From JAAUTT01 sp963846585 (lineage in GTDB: Bacteria; Bacteroidota; Bacteroidia; Bacteroidales; JAAUTT01): 64,000 nucleotides of DNA. Of this stretch, positions 54,506 through 63,232 are shown one piece after another. The stretch covers positions 248,001 to 312,000 of the forward strand of contig CAWJWO010000018.1 of the NCBI GenBank assembly GCA_963846585.1, given 5' to 3'. The notes beneath the pieces were generated by a model. The model had not been told where the DNA came from. It worked only from the letters and a program-made list of their open reading frames with translations, and did not search any database. Positions within the stretch are counted from its first letter, which is position 1. Each line of letters starts with the position of its first letter. Made by a program: the position numbers and the translations under genes.

Positions 54506-54749
54506 TCAGGTTTTTATTAGCTTTTAAATCTTCTAAATGGGAAGTTGGATCAAAATTATAAGCAATTCCACTATCTATTCCTTCCTTAATAGCTTCTCTT
54601 AAAGCAATTACCTTATTTTCTTCTTCTTCCAAAAGCCTTAATCCTGCCCTGACAACTTCACTGGCATTTTTAAAACGACCTGCTGAAATTTTATTTTGGA
54701 TAAAATTGTCAAAATAATTTCCTAATGATATTGAAGTATTTCTATTCAT
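54498..54749 (-). CDS. ParD-type antitoxin
   Basis: The 83-aa protein starts with a ribbon-helix-helix DNA-binding region (NTSISLGNYFDNFIQNKISAGRFKNASEVVRAGLRLLE), then a helical toxin-binding tail. It precedes and overlaps the ParE-type toxin. ParD usually represses its own operon, and the −7 box at 54769-54776 is close enough for that. Length and order are normal for the family. Confidence 0.88.
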   Translation of the reverse strand: MNRNTSISLGNYFDNFIQNKISAGRFKNASEVVRAGLRLLEEEENKVIALREAIKEGIDSGIAYNFDPTSHLEDLKANKNLNG

Positions 54750-54768
54750 AAATTCATATATTTTTCTT

Positions 54769-54776
54769 CAAAGTTA
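54769..54776 (-). promoter_or_regulatory. Candidate -7 box for parDE
   Basis: TAACTTTG on the minus strand, ~20 bases before the parD ATG, matches TAnnTTTG. No -33 element recognised. Confidence 0.4.
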
Positions 54777-54857
54777 CCAATATTTGGTATTTCTTAAATT
54801 GTCTTTGATTAAAAATTTGTTGCATAATAATAAATTTACTTTTATCGAACTTAAATG

Positions 54858-55751
54858 TTAGTTTAAATTAAAATTTTGAGTATCCATTGAATTTTTAAAA
54901 AAAACAATATTTGCAAATCTCTTTTTTAATTTTTCTATGCTAGACTGCCACTTGTTGTTATCAGCTGGAGGAACATGCATTATTACAATATACCTTGGAT
55001 TTAATGTTGTTAATATAAACTCTAAGTCCGATTCATCTTTTATTAAATCACAATACAGAAATGCAATATCAATTCTGTCATTCCATTTTCCCTTCCTTTC
55101 AATATAGTCCCTGAGACTATTAATCATAATATCACCGGAATGAAATATCTTAATACCATCCAAATCAACTAAATAACCGGCATTATACATGTATTCTTCC
55201 AAATCAATTCCATCTTTAAAATAAGACAGATGCTTTAATCCAAATACTTTTACCGGAATATCATTTATTGTCTGTGAAATACTCTGATTAATTCCGGGCG
55301 TTATTTCACAAAACTGTTTCTGCTGTAGAACAAATCCAAATTGTTCCCCATCAATAAATACAAGAGAAGGCTTGTTTGTCACAATCTTTATATCAGGATA
55401 TTTCTTAAGATATTTACTTATCACTCCAGGATCGCAATGATCTTTATGGTAGTGTGTCAAAAAATACAGGCTGATGCTGTCAAAAGGAGTTTTAGCTTCC
55501 ATTATCTGATTAATGAGATCTTTTGAAGGAACGGCAAATATTCCATAACCGTCAGAGAACAATGCGTCAATCAAAATTTTGTGATTTATGGATTTAATTA
55601 AAAATCCTTCATTGGCTATATTTGTTACCTGAATTTCATTCTGCTTTAATTGAGAATAAATCAAATTACAATTGCATATTGTCAGGATAATAATCCCAAT
55701 AGATACTAACTTTGTATTCCTTTTGAAAAAACCGGGCTTGCTTAAATCCAT
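54858..55751 (-). CDS. MBL-fold metallo-hydrolase, exported
   Basis: The 297-aa protein has a hydrophobic N-terminus (VSIGIIILTICNCNLIYSQ) that may be a signal peptide or anchor. The metallo-beta-lactamase fold motif HYHKDH lies near residue 115, and HSGDIMINSLRDY and IVIMHVPPADNNK give later metal ligands. Such enzymes hydrolyse diverse phosphoesters, lactones or other substrates. No closer family is evident. It diverges from the GH28-like gene. Confidence 0.8.
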   Translation of the reverse strand: MDLSKPGFFKRNTKLVSIGIIILTICNCNLIYSQLKQNEIQVTNIANEGFLIKSINHKILIDALFSDGYGIFAVPSKDLINQIMEAKTPFDSISLYFLTHYHKDHCDPGVISKYLKKYPDIKIVTNKPSLVFIDGEQFGFVLQQKQFCEITPGINQSISQTINDIPVKVFGLKHLSYFKDGIDLEEYMYNAGYLVDLDGIKIFHSGDIMINSLRDYIERKGKWNDRIDIAFLYCDLIKDESDLEFILTTLNPRYIVIMHVPPADNNKWQSSIEKLKKRFANIVFFKNSMDTQNFNLN

Positions 55752-55842
55752 AAAGAATAAATTTTACTGTATTTGATAAGGGCATTTAGAAAAAAAATTA
55801 ATTTTACCCTGAATTGAAAATCAATAATATTAAAATCTTAAT

Positions 55843-57550
55843 ATGAAAACAAAAATAAGAATATTCTGTACTATTTTCGCACTTAATATAATAACAACCT
55901 TGCACGGCCAAACCAAAATGACAGAAGAAGGCATTTTTAACGTAAAGCAGTACGGGGCGGTTGGCGACGGCAAACATATTGAAACAAACGCCATAAACCT
56001 GGCTATCAGGACATGTAACCTTGCAGGCGGCGGCATCGTGCTTTTCCCTTCGGGTGAATATGTAACCGGTACATTCGAATTGCTTAGCAATGTTACTCTC
56101 GAATTGCTTCCCGGATCTGTTATCAAGGGAAGCAACAACCTCACTGATTTTAAGCTTAAATCGGATTTCCACCTCAAGGGTTTCGGAAGCGGAGAATCAG
56201 GTGAAGGCCTGCGCTGCAGGGCTCATTGTTGCCAACAAAGCTGAAAATATCGCAATAACCGGACATGGCGTTATTGACGGTAATGGGACCTACTTTGTCG
56301 ATACTAAAATTCCCCACGTTGACAATCCCAATGAATTCGATAAAAAACGTACACGCCAGGGTGACAGTTTTATGGATCCCGGGATTGGACTTACTGAAGG
56401 TCCTGTGCTCCCATGGATGGATTGGAAGGACCGTCCCGGCGCACTTATTATTTTAGCCGAATGCGATAATATTATTGTGAAAGATATAACTATCAAAGAC
56501 TCGCATAACTGGACCCTTAATGTATCCGGTTGCGAAAACGTTGAAATCCATGGAATAAATATTTTAAACAACCCCCTTATACCTAATAATGACGGAATAA
56601 ATATAACTGCTAAAAATGCACGCATTTCCGATTGCAATATCTCTACAGGTGATGATGGTATTGCTGCCAACGAGTGCGAAAATCTGGTAGTAACAAATTG
56701 TATCCTTTCATCCAGGTCTTCGGGCATCCGTTTTACCGGAGGCAGTTATTGTACTTTTCAAAACATTGTTATACGTGAATCAAACCGTGGTATTGGGGTT
56801 TTCGGAGGTGCTGAAAATGTTCTTTTTACTGATATACTTATACAGACTAAACTTTTTACCGGTCAATGGTGGGGCAAGGGAGAACCTGTTTATCTTTGTG
56901 TAATGCCTCACACTGTTTACATTAAAAATTCAAATACATGGATAAAAAACCTCCGTTTCTCTAACATAATAGCAGAAGCCGAAAACAGCATATTAATATA
57001 TGGTACTGAAAACAATATAATCAAGGAAATTTCATTCGACAATATCAAGTTAAAGCTTAAAGGAGGCATACATAGCGATGCTATGGGCGGTAATTTCGAT
57101 CTCAGGGGTTTAGGTGCCGGAGTGGAACTTGCAATTTTCAAACACGATATCCCTGGTATCTATAGTCAATATGTTGACGGATTAAAGATTCACGGATTCG
57201 AATTGCAATGGGCCGATTCTTTGCCCGGTTATTTTTCAGATGGAATCTATTGCGAACATTTCAACAACCTTAACATTGACGGATTCAAAGGAAGGCAGGC
57301 TCAAATCACAGGTACCGGTGCTGCAATTAATTTAAAGCAGGGTACAGGGGTCTCGGTAAGTAACTGTGAAGCAGCAACGGGAACCGGCACATTTCTTTCA
57401 TTGCAGGATGTAAGCGAACAGCATTTGTTTATAAACAATAACCTGGAAAATGCAAAACAAGCATTTGATCCTTCCAAACCTCAGTTTAAGGTTATGTCAG
57501 GAATCGATATGGGACAAGAAGTATCATTATCAAAAACCCCAAAAAAGTAA
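55843..57550 (+). pseudogene. GH28-like polysaccharide-degrading enzyme, frameshifted
   Basis: Two frames make one exported protein. The first (55843 to ~56200) has a signal peptide (MKTKIRIFCTIFALNIITTLHGQ) and the GH28/pectate-lyase-like start FNVKQYGAVGDGKHIETNAI...GGGIVLFPSGEYVTGTF. The second continues AGLIVANKAENIAITGHGVIDGNG and has NNDGINIT, STGDDGIA and SSRSSGIRF, corresponding to family 28 motifs. The shift lies at about 56190-56215 without a long homopolymer. The enzyme would cut galacturonan-like or other polysaccharides outside the cell. It may be a recent pseudogene or a sequencing fault. Confidence 0.78.
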
Positions 57551-57589
57551 CTATGTCAATAAACTTTAATTAATTTAATTAACAACATC

Positions 57590-59107
57590 ATGAAAAAAAA
57601 TTTAAGAATACCAGGCCTTGCCATAGTTTTACTTTCCGGCATGATTTCAAAATCAGAGGCGCAAAATTCGTTCGGATTGTTTGAACAAGGCATGGATGTA
57701 GGAAATGTTAAAAACCATGGTGGCTGCCTGTATAATGCTGATAACGAAACCTATATCATAGAAGGATCAGGTACTAACATGTGGTTTAGGAGCGATGAAT
57801 ATTATTTTGTCTGGAAACACATGGACGGGAATTTTATTTTAAATACCCATATGGAATGGATCGGCAAAGGAGTTGAACCTCACAGGAAAGGAGGATTGAT
57901 AATCCGCGAAAGTTTAGAGCCGGGTTCGCGGTATATTGATATTGCCTTTCACGGCGAAGGTTTGATGTCTATGCAATACCGCGATGCAAAAGATTCTGCA
58001 ACAAAGGAACTCTCCTGCTCCTTAAAATCCACTCCTAATTTGCAATTGGAAAAAGTTGGCGACAAAATAATTACGAGGGTTGCATCGGATGGGGACCCAC
58101 TCAGTAAAATAGGTGAACTGGAAATGAAATTTGAAAAGGGATACTACGTTGGCTTATTTGTCTGTGCACATAATCCCAATGTGATAGAAGCTGCAAACTT
58201 TATTAACACAAGACTTACAATTCCTGCAAAAGAGGGGTTTATACCCTATAAAGATTATATTGGTTGCAGGATAGAAATTATGGATGTTGAAACAGGGCTT
58301 CGAAAGGTGATTTACCAGTCCCAACAACCATTTGAAGCTCCAAACTGGTCAAAGGACGGCAAATTCCTTGTACTAAACAGCAAAGGATTAATTTATCGTA
58401 TTCCGGCAGAAGGAGGAAAACCTGAAATAATTAATACAGGATTTGCAACCATTAACAATAACGACCATGGAATTTCGCCGGACGGAAAACTATTGGTAAT
58501 AAGTAATCATTTGTCCGAAAGGCCAGCCGGGGATAATTCAGTAATATTTACCCTCCCCATAGAAGGTGGCACGCCAAAACAAATTACAGAAAAAAGCCCG
58601 TCATACTGGCATGGCTGGTCTCCGGACGGAAAATACCTCGTTTATACCGGCAAAAGGAATAACCAATACGATATATACCGGATTCCCGCTTCGGGTGGCA
58701 ATGAAGTACAACTCACAAATCATCCTTCCCTTAACGACGGGCCTGAATATTCATCAGACGGCAGGTATATCTGGTTTAATTCGAGCCGGACAGGCTCCAT
58801 GCAGATCTGGAGAATGAAAGCAGATGGATCGGAACCTGTACAAATTACCTCCGATAATTTTCAAAATTGGTTTGCCCATCCGTCACCGGACGGAAAGCAT
58901 GTGGTCTTCCTTACCTTTCCCCCTGAAGTGAGCCCCACCGATCACCCTTATTATAAACATGTAATGTTACGTATCATGGATACTGAAAATCTTAAGCCCA
59001 AAACAATAGCCTATCTATATGGGGGCCAGGGTACTATAAATGTTCCATCGTGGTCGCCTGATGGTAAAAGGATTGCTTTTGTCAGCAATACCGATGGTAT
59101 AAAATAA
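57590..59107 (+). CDS. Exported TolB-like propeller protein
   Basis: The 505-aa protein has a signal peptide (to about residue 24). Residues ~25-205 form a beta-rich domain resembling concanavalin-like/DUF1349 modules (MWFRSDEYYFVWKHMDGNF, GLIIRESLEPGSRYIDIAFHGEG). Residues ~230-505 hold PD40-type WD-like blades, each with SPDGKYLVYTGKR, SSDGRYIWFNSSR, SPDGKHVVFLTF or SPDGKRIAFVSN. It follows the GH28-like gene by ~40 bases and probably acts with it in polysaccharide processing or binding. No catalytic residues are recognised. Confidence 0.82.
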   Translation: MKKNLRIPGLAIVLLSGMISKSEAQNSFGLFEQGMDVGNVKNHGGCLYNADNETYIIEGSGTNMWFRSDEYYFVWKHMDGNFILNTHMEWIGKGVEPHRKGGLIIRESLEPGSRYIDIAFHGEGLMSMQYRDAKDSATKELSCSLKSTPNLQLEKVGDKIITRVASDGDPLSKIGELEMKFEKGYYVGLFVCAHNPNVIEAANFINTRLTIPAKEGFIPYKDYIGCRIEIMDVETGLRKVIYQSQQPFEAPNWSKDGKFLVLNSKGLIYRIPAEGGKPEIINTGFATINNNDHGISPDGKLLVISNHLSERPAGDNSVIFTLPIEGGTPKQITEKSPSYWHGWSPDGKYLVYTGKRNNQYDIYRIPASGGNEVQLTNHPSLNDGPEYSSDGRYIWFNSSRTGSMQIWRMKADGSEPVQITSDNFQNWFAHPSPDGKHVVFLTFPPEVSPTDHPYYKHVMLRIMDTENLKPKTIAYLYGGQGTINVPSWSPDGKRIAFVSNTDGIK

Positions 59108-59141
59108 ATTCTTTTACCCTTAATATAAATTATTATTTCAT

Positions 59142-59372
59142 AGAGCCAGGAACCAAGAACCAGGAACCAAGACTTAATGATTTCAGATTCTTGATTTTAG
59201 ATTTGTAATTTTAGATTTATATTTTTATATCAAAACTCAATTTTATAAATCTTAAATCTTTATTCCCTCATAACACATTACTAATTATTAATTGATTTTT
59301 TTTTCTTGGTTCTTGGTTCTTGGTTCTTGGTTCTTGGTTCTTGGTTCTTGGTTCTTGGTTCTTGGTTCTTGG
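59142..59372. repeat. Nested inverted arrays ending in ten TTCTTGG heptamers
   Basis: The left arm 59142-59172 (CCAGGAA/CCAAGAA units) is identical over 31 bases to 16497-16527. Inside are TAGATTT/GATTTTA words and their complements. The right arm 59303-59372 is exactly ten perfect copies of TTCTTGG, followed by TCATCACC units. It lies 90 bases before the sensor kinase gene, so copy-number change could alter upstream spacing. Confidence 0.9.
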
Positions 59373-59413
59373 TTCACCTCATCACCTCATCACTTATTTT
59401 TTGTTATCTGAAA

Positions 59414-59421
59414 TAATTTTG
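59414..59421 (+). promoter_or_regulatory. Candidate -7 box for the sensor kinase
   Basis: TAATTTTG matches TAnnTTTG, 43 bases before the ATG. The -33 position would fall just after the heptamer array, at CACCTC/ACTTATT, with no good match. Confidence 0.4.
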
Positions 59422-59463
59422 TTAAATTACATATCCAGGTGAAAAATGTAAAATAGTGTAAAT

Positions 59464-62400
59464 ATGACTTTAAAAAAAATATTCCTGTTTTGTTTATTTT
59501 TACAATTCACCTCTTACACGGCAATCCCGCAATCAATAAAATGGCGCGAAGTACAATATACCGCTGAATCAGGTTTATCAAATGATGAAGTTCTGACTGT
59601 GGCACAGGATTCTGTCGGTTATATGTGGTTTGGATCTGTGAACGGGCTTAACCGGTTCGATGGGATTAATTTTAAAATTTATACAACAAGTATAAATGAT
59701 TCCAACAGTATACCTGATAATAATATTTTTAAAATTTTAAATGATTCTAAAGGACGGTTGCTGATTGCTACAGCCAAAGGGTTATGTATTTATAACAGGT
59801 TGCATGACAATTTTACACGGATTAATATTAATGAAGGTTCTGTTAAATCAGGTTTTTCCATTTGGACCATACTGGAAGACAAATACGGGAATTATTGGCT
59901 TGGTACACAAGGAGCTGGATTAATTAAAATTTCATATAATTTTCATTTTATTCATCAATATGGCAATTCCCAATTTGACAATTCCGGTTTGTCGAGCAAC
60001 TATATTTGGAGCTTGTATGAGGACAAAGAAGGGATCATTTGGATTGGTGACCAGGAAGGTAACATATGTTCTTTAAATCCCTATTATGGGAAAATTGATA
60101 AAAACCTGAGCACAAATTACTCTTCAATAATTGATGATATAATAGAAGATAATAACGGTAATCTTATTGTATGTTCATTTTCTGGTGTGAAGTTTTACAA
60201 ACCAAAAAAAGTATTAAAAAATTTACAAAGTTTTATTGAATTACACAATATTAAGTTATTGGATAATAATTTAAATGAACGGGACCGGGTGTACCAATGT
60301 TTGTATGGTTTTGACCATAACCTATGGTTCCTGGATAAAAAAGGCTTCCGTGTTTATAACAGCTTAACCAATTCCATCATACAATCAGCTTCTGCGGCAT
60401 GTCCATTCGGAATACCCTATTCTAATATATCTCAACAATTAATAAGTGACAAACAAGGAAATATATGGATAGGTACACATAAAACAGGTATAGTTTTATT
60501 TAATAAAATGTATAAAAACTTCCTTTCATCCGGTGTAAAATATAAAGATAAACTTTTGACAAGTATATTTGAGGATAGTGAAGGAAATTTATGGATCGGA
60601 ATTAATGGTGAAGGAATATATTATACTGATAATAAAAAAGGCATAACAATGCATTTTTCTTCTGATAATGTGTCAAAATATGGATTTAATACCCAATCGG
60701 ATTTCGTTACATATGAAACAGCCGATCATGAACTATTCATTGGTACTTATGAGGGATTATATTCATATAATAAAAAAACCAGCCATTTTAAAAACTATAT
60801 TTATAATCCGCAAATTTCTTCCTGTATTAACCACTATGATATAAGAGATATTTTTGAAGATCCAAAGGGGAAAATTTGGGTAGCTACAAATGGCGGAGGC
60901 ATAAATATTCTCGACCGGGAAACCCGGACATTTTCCCACATCATGAAGAATGTAAACCATCCTGATTCAGGAATAGTTGATAATTACTGCCTGCATTTTC
61001 TTAACGATAAAAATGGTAATTTATGGATTGGCACATACAATGGCTTTACCAAATACGACCGAACCAATAATCGCTTTTATAATTTTAGTAATGACAATAA
61101 AACGATTTTAAGTCAAAATTGGGTTGTTGCTTTATGTGAAGATGAAAAAAGCAACATTTGGATGGGTACAGCTAACGGAGTAGACGTTTATGATCAAAAA
61201 TCCAATACTTTTAAATATTATTTCAAAAAAGACGGGTTGCCCGACAATGTTATTTCGGGCCTGCAATCTGATAAGAACGGGAATATCTGGATAAGTACTG
61301 CACAAGGATTATGTAAATATGACAATTCAAGTAAAAAATTTATAACATATACAAAAGCCGATGGCCTGGAAGTTACTGATTACAGTTTAAATTGCTGTTT
61401 TAAGAATAAAAAAGGGGAATTGTATTTTGGTGGAAATGGTGGATATGTATCTTTTTCCCCTGATGAAATTAAACAAAATCCATATTCTCCTAAAGTAATA
61501 ATTACTAATTTGAAGTTGTTTTATGAGAATGTTCCTGTAAGTGAAGCTAAAAACTCTGTATTAAAGCAGCAAATAAGTCATACCAAAGAGATTACATTAA
61601 ATTATAATCAAAATTTTATCACCTTCGAATATATCGCGCTTAATTATTTGAATCCTGAGAAAAATCAATATTCATATCAGCTTGTAGGTTTTGATAAAAA
61701 ATGGTGGAATGTCGGGCCAAGAAGAGAAGTTACTTACACAAACCTTAACCCGGGTAATTATATATTCCGTGTTAAAGCATCAAATTCAGATGGAGTTTGG
61801 AATAATAACCCGACTGAAATAATTATTCATATAATACCTCCATTTTGGAAAACAGCCTGGTTTATATGTTTATTAATAATAATGACTCTTTCATTAGCAT
61901 TTAGTTACTATCGTTACCGTGTAAAAAATATAGTAAAGCGTAATCAGGAATTGGAAGATATCGTCATTGAACGGACAGAGGAGATCCGTTTGCAAAACCA
62001 CGTACTGGAAGATCAGGCGGACAGGTTAAATGAAACCAATGCATTGCTCGAAGAAAGACAACAACATATTGAAGAACAATCAGAGGAAATACTGGCACAA
62101 CGTGACCAACTCAGCCAGCTAAATGCAACAAAGGATAAACTGTTTTCGATCCTTGCACATGATTTGCGAAACCCGTTTAATATAATACTTGGATATTCAG
62201 AACTTTTAGTAAGTGATTTTAAAAAATTATCAGAAGAAAAAATTAATAAATTCCTCGATTCGATCCATAAATCAGCCTTTAGTGGAAATACCCTTCTTGA
62301 TAATATATTACAATGGTCGCGGGCACAAACCGGCCGGATATCTTATGAACCCGAAGAACAACACCTTTTAACCGTTTCCAATGAAGTTATCAATTTACTT

Positions 62401-62811
62401 GAAGGCAATGCCCAGCAAAAGGAAATAACAATATGCCAACTAATTACCCCTGATATTGTTGTGTTTGCGGATGAAAATATGTTAAAAACGATCCTAAGGA
62501 ATCTTATTTCGAATGCCATAAAATTTACACCTGTTAAAGGACAAATCACCTTAAGTGCAGAAATTTCGATCGATAATACTGTGGTAGTAACAGTTTCAGA
62601 TACCGGAGTAGGCATTCCTGAGCCAACAATAAAAAATCTTTTTGAAATAAATAACACGGTTTCTACAAAAGGTACAGCTAAGGAAACCGGTACAGGCCTT
62701 GGATTGATTATATGCAAGGAATTTGTGTCAAAACATAAAGGTAAAATCTGGGTACAGAGCCAGGTAAATAACGGATCAACTTTTTATTTTCAATTACCCC
62801 ATAAAGGCTAG
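59464..62811 (+). CDS. Propeller-sensor histidine kinase (HTCS-like)
   Basis: The 1115-aa protein has a signal peptide or N-terminal anchor, then a periplasmic propeller of about twelve Reg_prop blades (YMWFGSVNGLNRFDG, NIWIGTHKTGIVLF, NLWIGINGEGIYY). A Y_Y_Y domain follows (~685-780: GFDKKWWNVGPRREVTYTNL), then one membrane span near 800-818. A coiled coil leads to HisKA with His899 (FSILAHDLRNPFNIILGYSELL) and HATPase (TGTGLGLIICKEF). The usual HTCS receiver and AraC domains are absent, so a separate response regulator must exist. Adjacent to a TonB-type receptor gene. Confidence 0.9.
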   Translation: MTLKKIFLFCLFLQFTSYTAIPQSIKWREVQYTAESGLSNDEVLTVAQDSVGYMWFGSVNGLNRFDGINFKIYTTSINDSNSIPDNNIFKILNDSKGRLLIATAKGLCIYNRLHDNFTRININEGSVKSGFSIWTILEDKYGNYWLGTQGAGLIKISYNFHFIHQYGNSQFDNSGLSSNYIWSLYEDKEGIIWIGDQEGNICSLNPYYGKIDKNLSTNYSSIIDDIIEDNNGNLIVCSFSGVKFYKPKKVLKNLQSFIELHNIKLLDNNLNERDRVYQCLYGFDHNLWFLDKKGFRVYNSLTNSIIQSASAACPFGIPYSNISQQLISDKQGNIWIGTHKTGIVLFNKMYKNFLSSGVKYKDKLLTSIFEDSEGNLWIGINGEGIYYTDNKKGITMHFSSDNVSKYGFNTQSDFVTYETADHELFIGTYEGLYSYNKKTSHFKNYIYNPQISSCINHYDIRDIFEDPKGKIWVATNGGGINILDRETRTFSHIMKNVNHPDSGIVDNYCLHFLNDKNGNLWIGTYNGFTKYDRTNNRFYNFSNDNKTILSQNWVVALCEDEKSNIWMGTANGVDVYDQKSNTFKYYFKKDGLPDNVISGLQSDKNGNIWISTAQGLCKYDNSSKKFITYTKADGLEVTDYSLNCCFKNKKGELYFGGNGGYVSFSPDEIKQNPYSPKVIITNLKLFYENVPVSEAKNSVLKQQISHTKEITLNYNQNFITFEYIALNYLNPEKNQYSYQLVGFDKKWWNVGPRREVTYTNLNPGNYIFRVKASNSDGVWNNNPTEIIIHIIPPFWKTAWFICLLIIMTLSLAFSYYRYRVKNIVKRNQELEDIVIERTEEIRLQNHVLEDQADRLNETNALLEERQQHIEEQSEEILAQRDQLSQLNATKDKLFSILAHDLRNPFNIILGYSELLVSDFKKLSEEKINKFLDSIHKSAFSGNTLLDNILQWSRAQTGRISYEPEEQHLLTVSNEVINLLEGNAQQKEITICQLITPDIVVFADENMLKTILRNLISNAIKFTPVKGQITLSAEISIDNTVVVTVSDTGVGIPEPTIKNLFEINNTVSTKGTAKETGTGLGLIICKEFVSKHKGKIWVQSQVNNGSTFYFQLPHKG

Positions 62812-63232
62812 TTCCTGGTTGTTAGTTGTTAGTTGTTGGTGAAAGCAGGAAAGATTTACTTAACATAATAATATTGTAAATTAAAATAATGTTTTTAACT
62901 TTACTAAATAAGTGATGAAGTCAAAAATCCTTTTATACTTTCCTACTTTTCAATTATTTATTAACATAAAAACACTTTTTTAAATTTTATAATTAATTTA
63001 AATAATAAAAAAAATAATCTTCAAAAACCTCATTTTATATTATATATTGTAGGCTATTAAAAATATTTATTATATTTGAATCGCTAAACAGATAAATTTA
63101 ATAGGCAGTATTCCGGAAGTTTTATAAGCATAATGGTTTTGGAACACTGGCTTGTATTAATGAAAAGGTGATATTATACCTTGTGTATGCATCATTAAAA
63201 TTATTACTATAACTAACTAAATTAATGAATCT
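62812..63232. other. Intergenic region before the TonB receptor gene
   Basis: TTGTTAG heptamers occur at 62812-62840 directly after the kinase stop codon. The rest is AT-rich with no gene seen. A candidate promoter is at 63047-63078, leaving a ~150-base leader before the receptor. Confidence 0.6.
63047..63078 (+). promoter_or_regulatory. Candidate promoter for the TonB-dependent receptor
   Basis: TTG at 63047-63049 and TATATTTG at 63071-63078 are separated by 21 bases, fitting the Bacteroidota TTTG-N19-21-TAnnTTTG model. Confidence 0.5.

Noticed and set aside
50479..54749. Search for a duplicated tRNA-Gln 3' end marking an integrated island
   Set aside because: No second copy of the tRNA 3' sequence was found within the window and no integrase is visible.
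56290..56727. 145-codon frame opposite the GH28-like gene
   Set aside because: The sense strand carries clear family 28 motifs through this region; the opposite frame has none.
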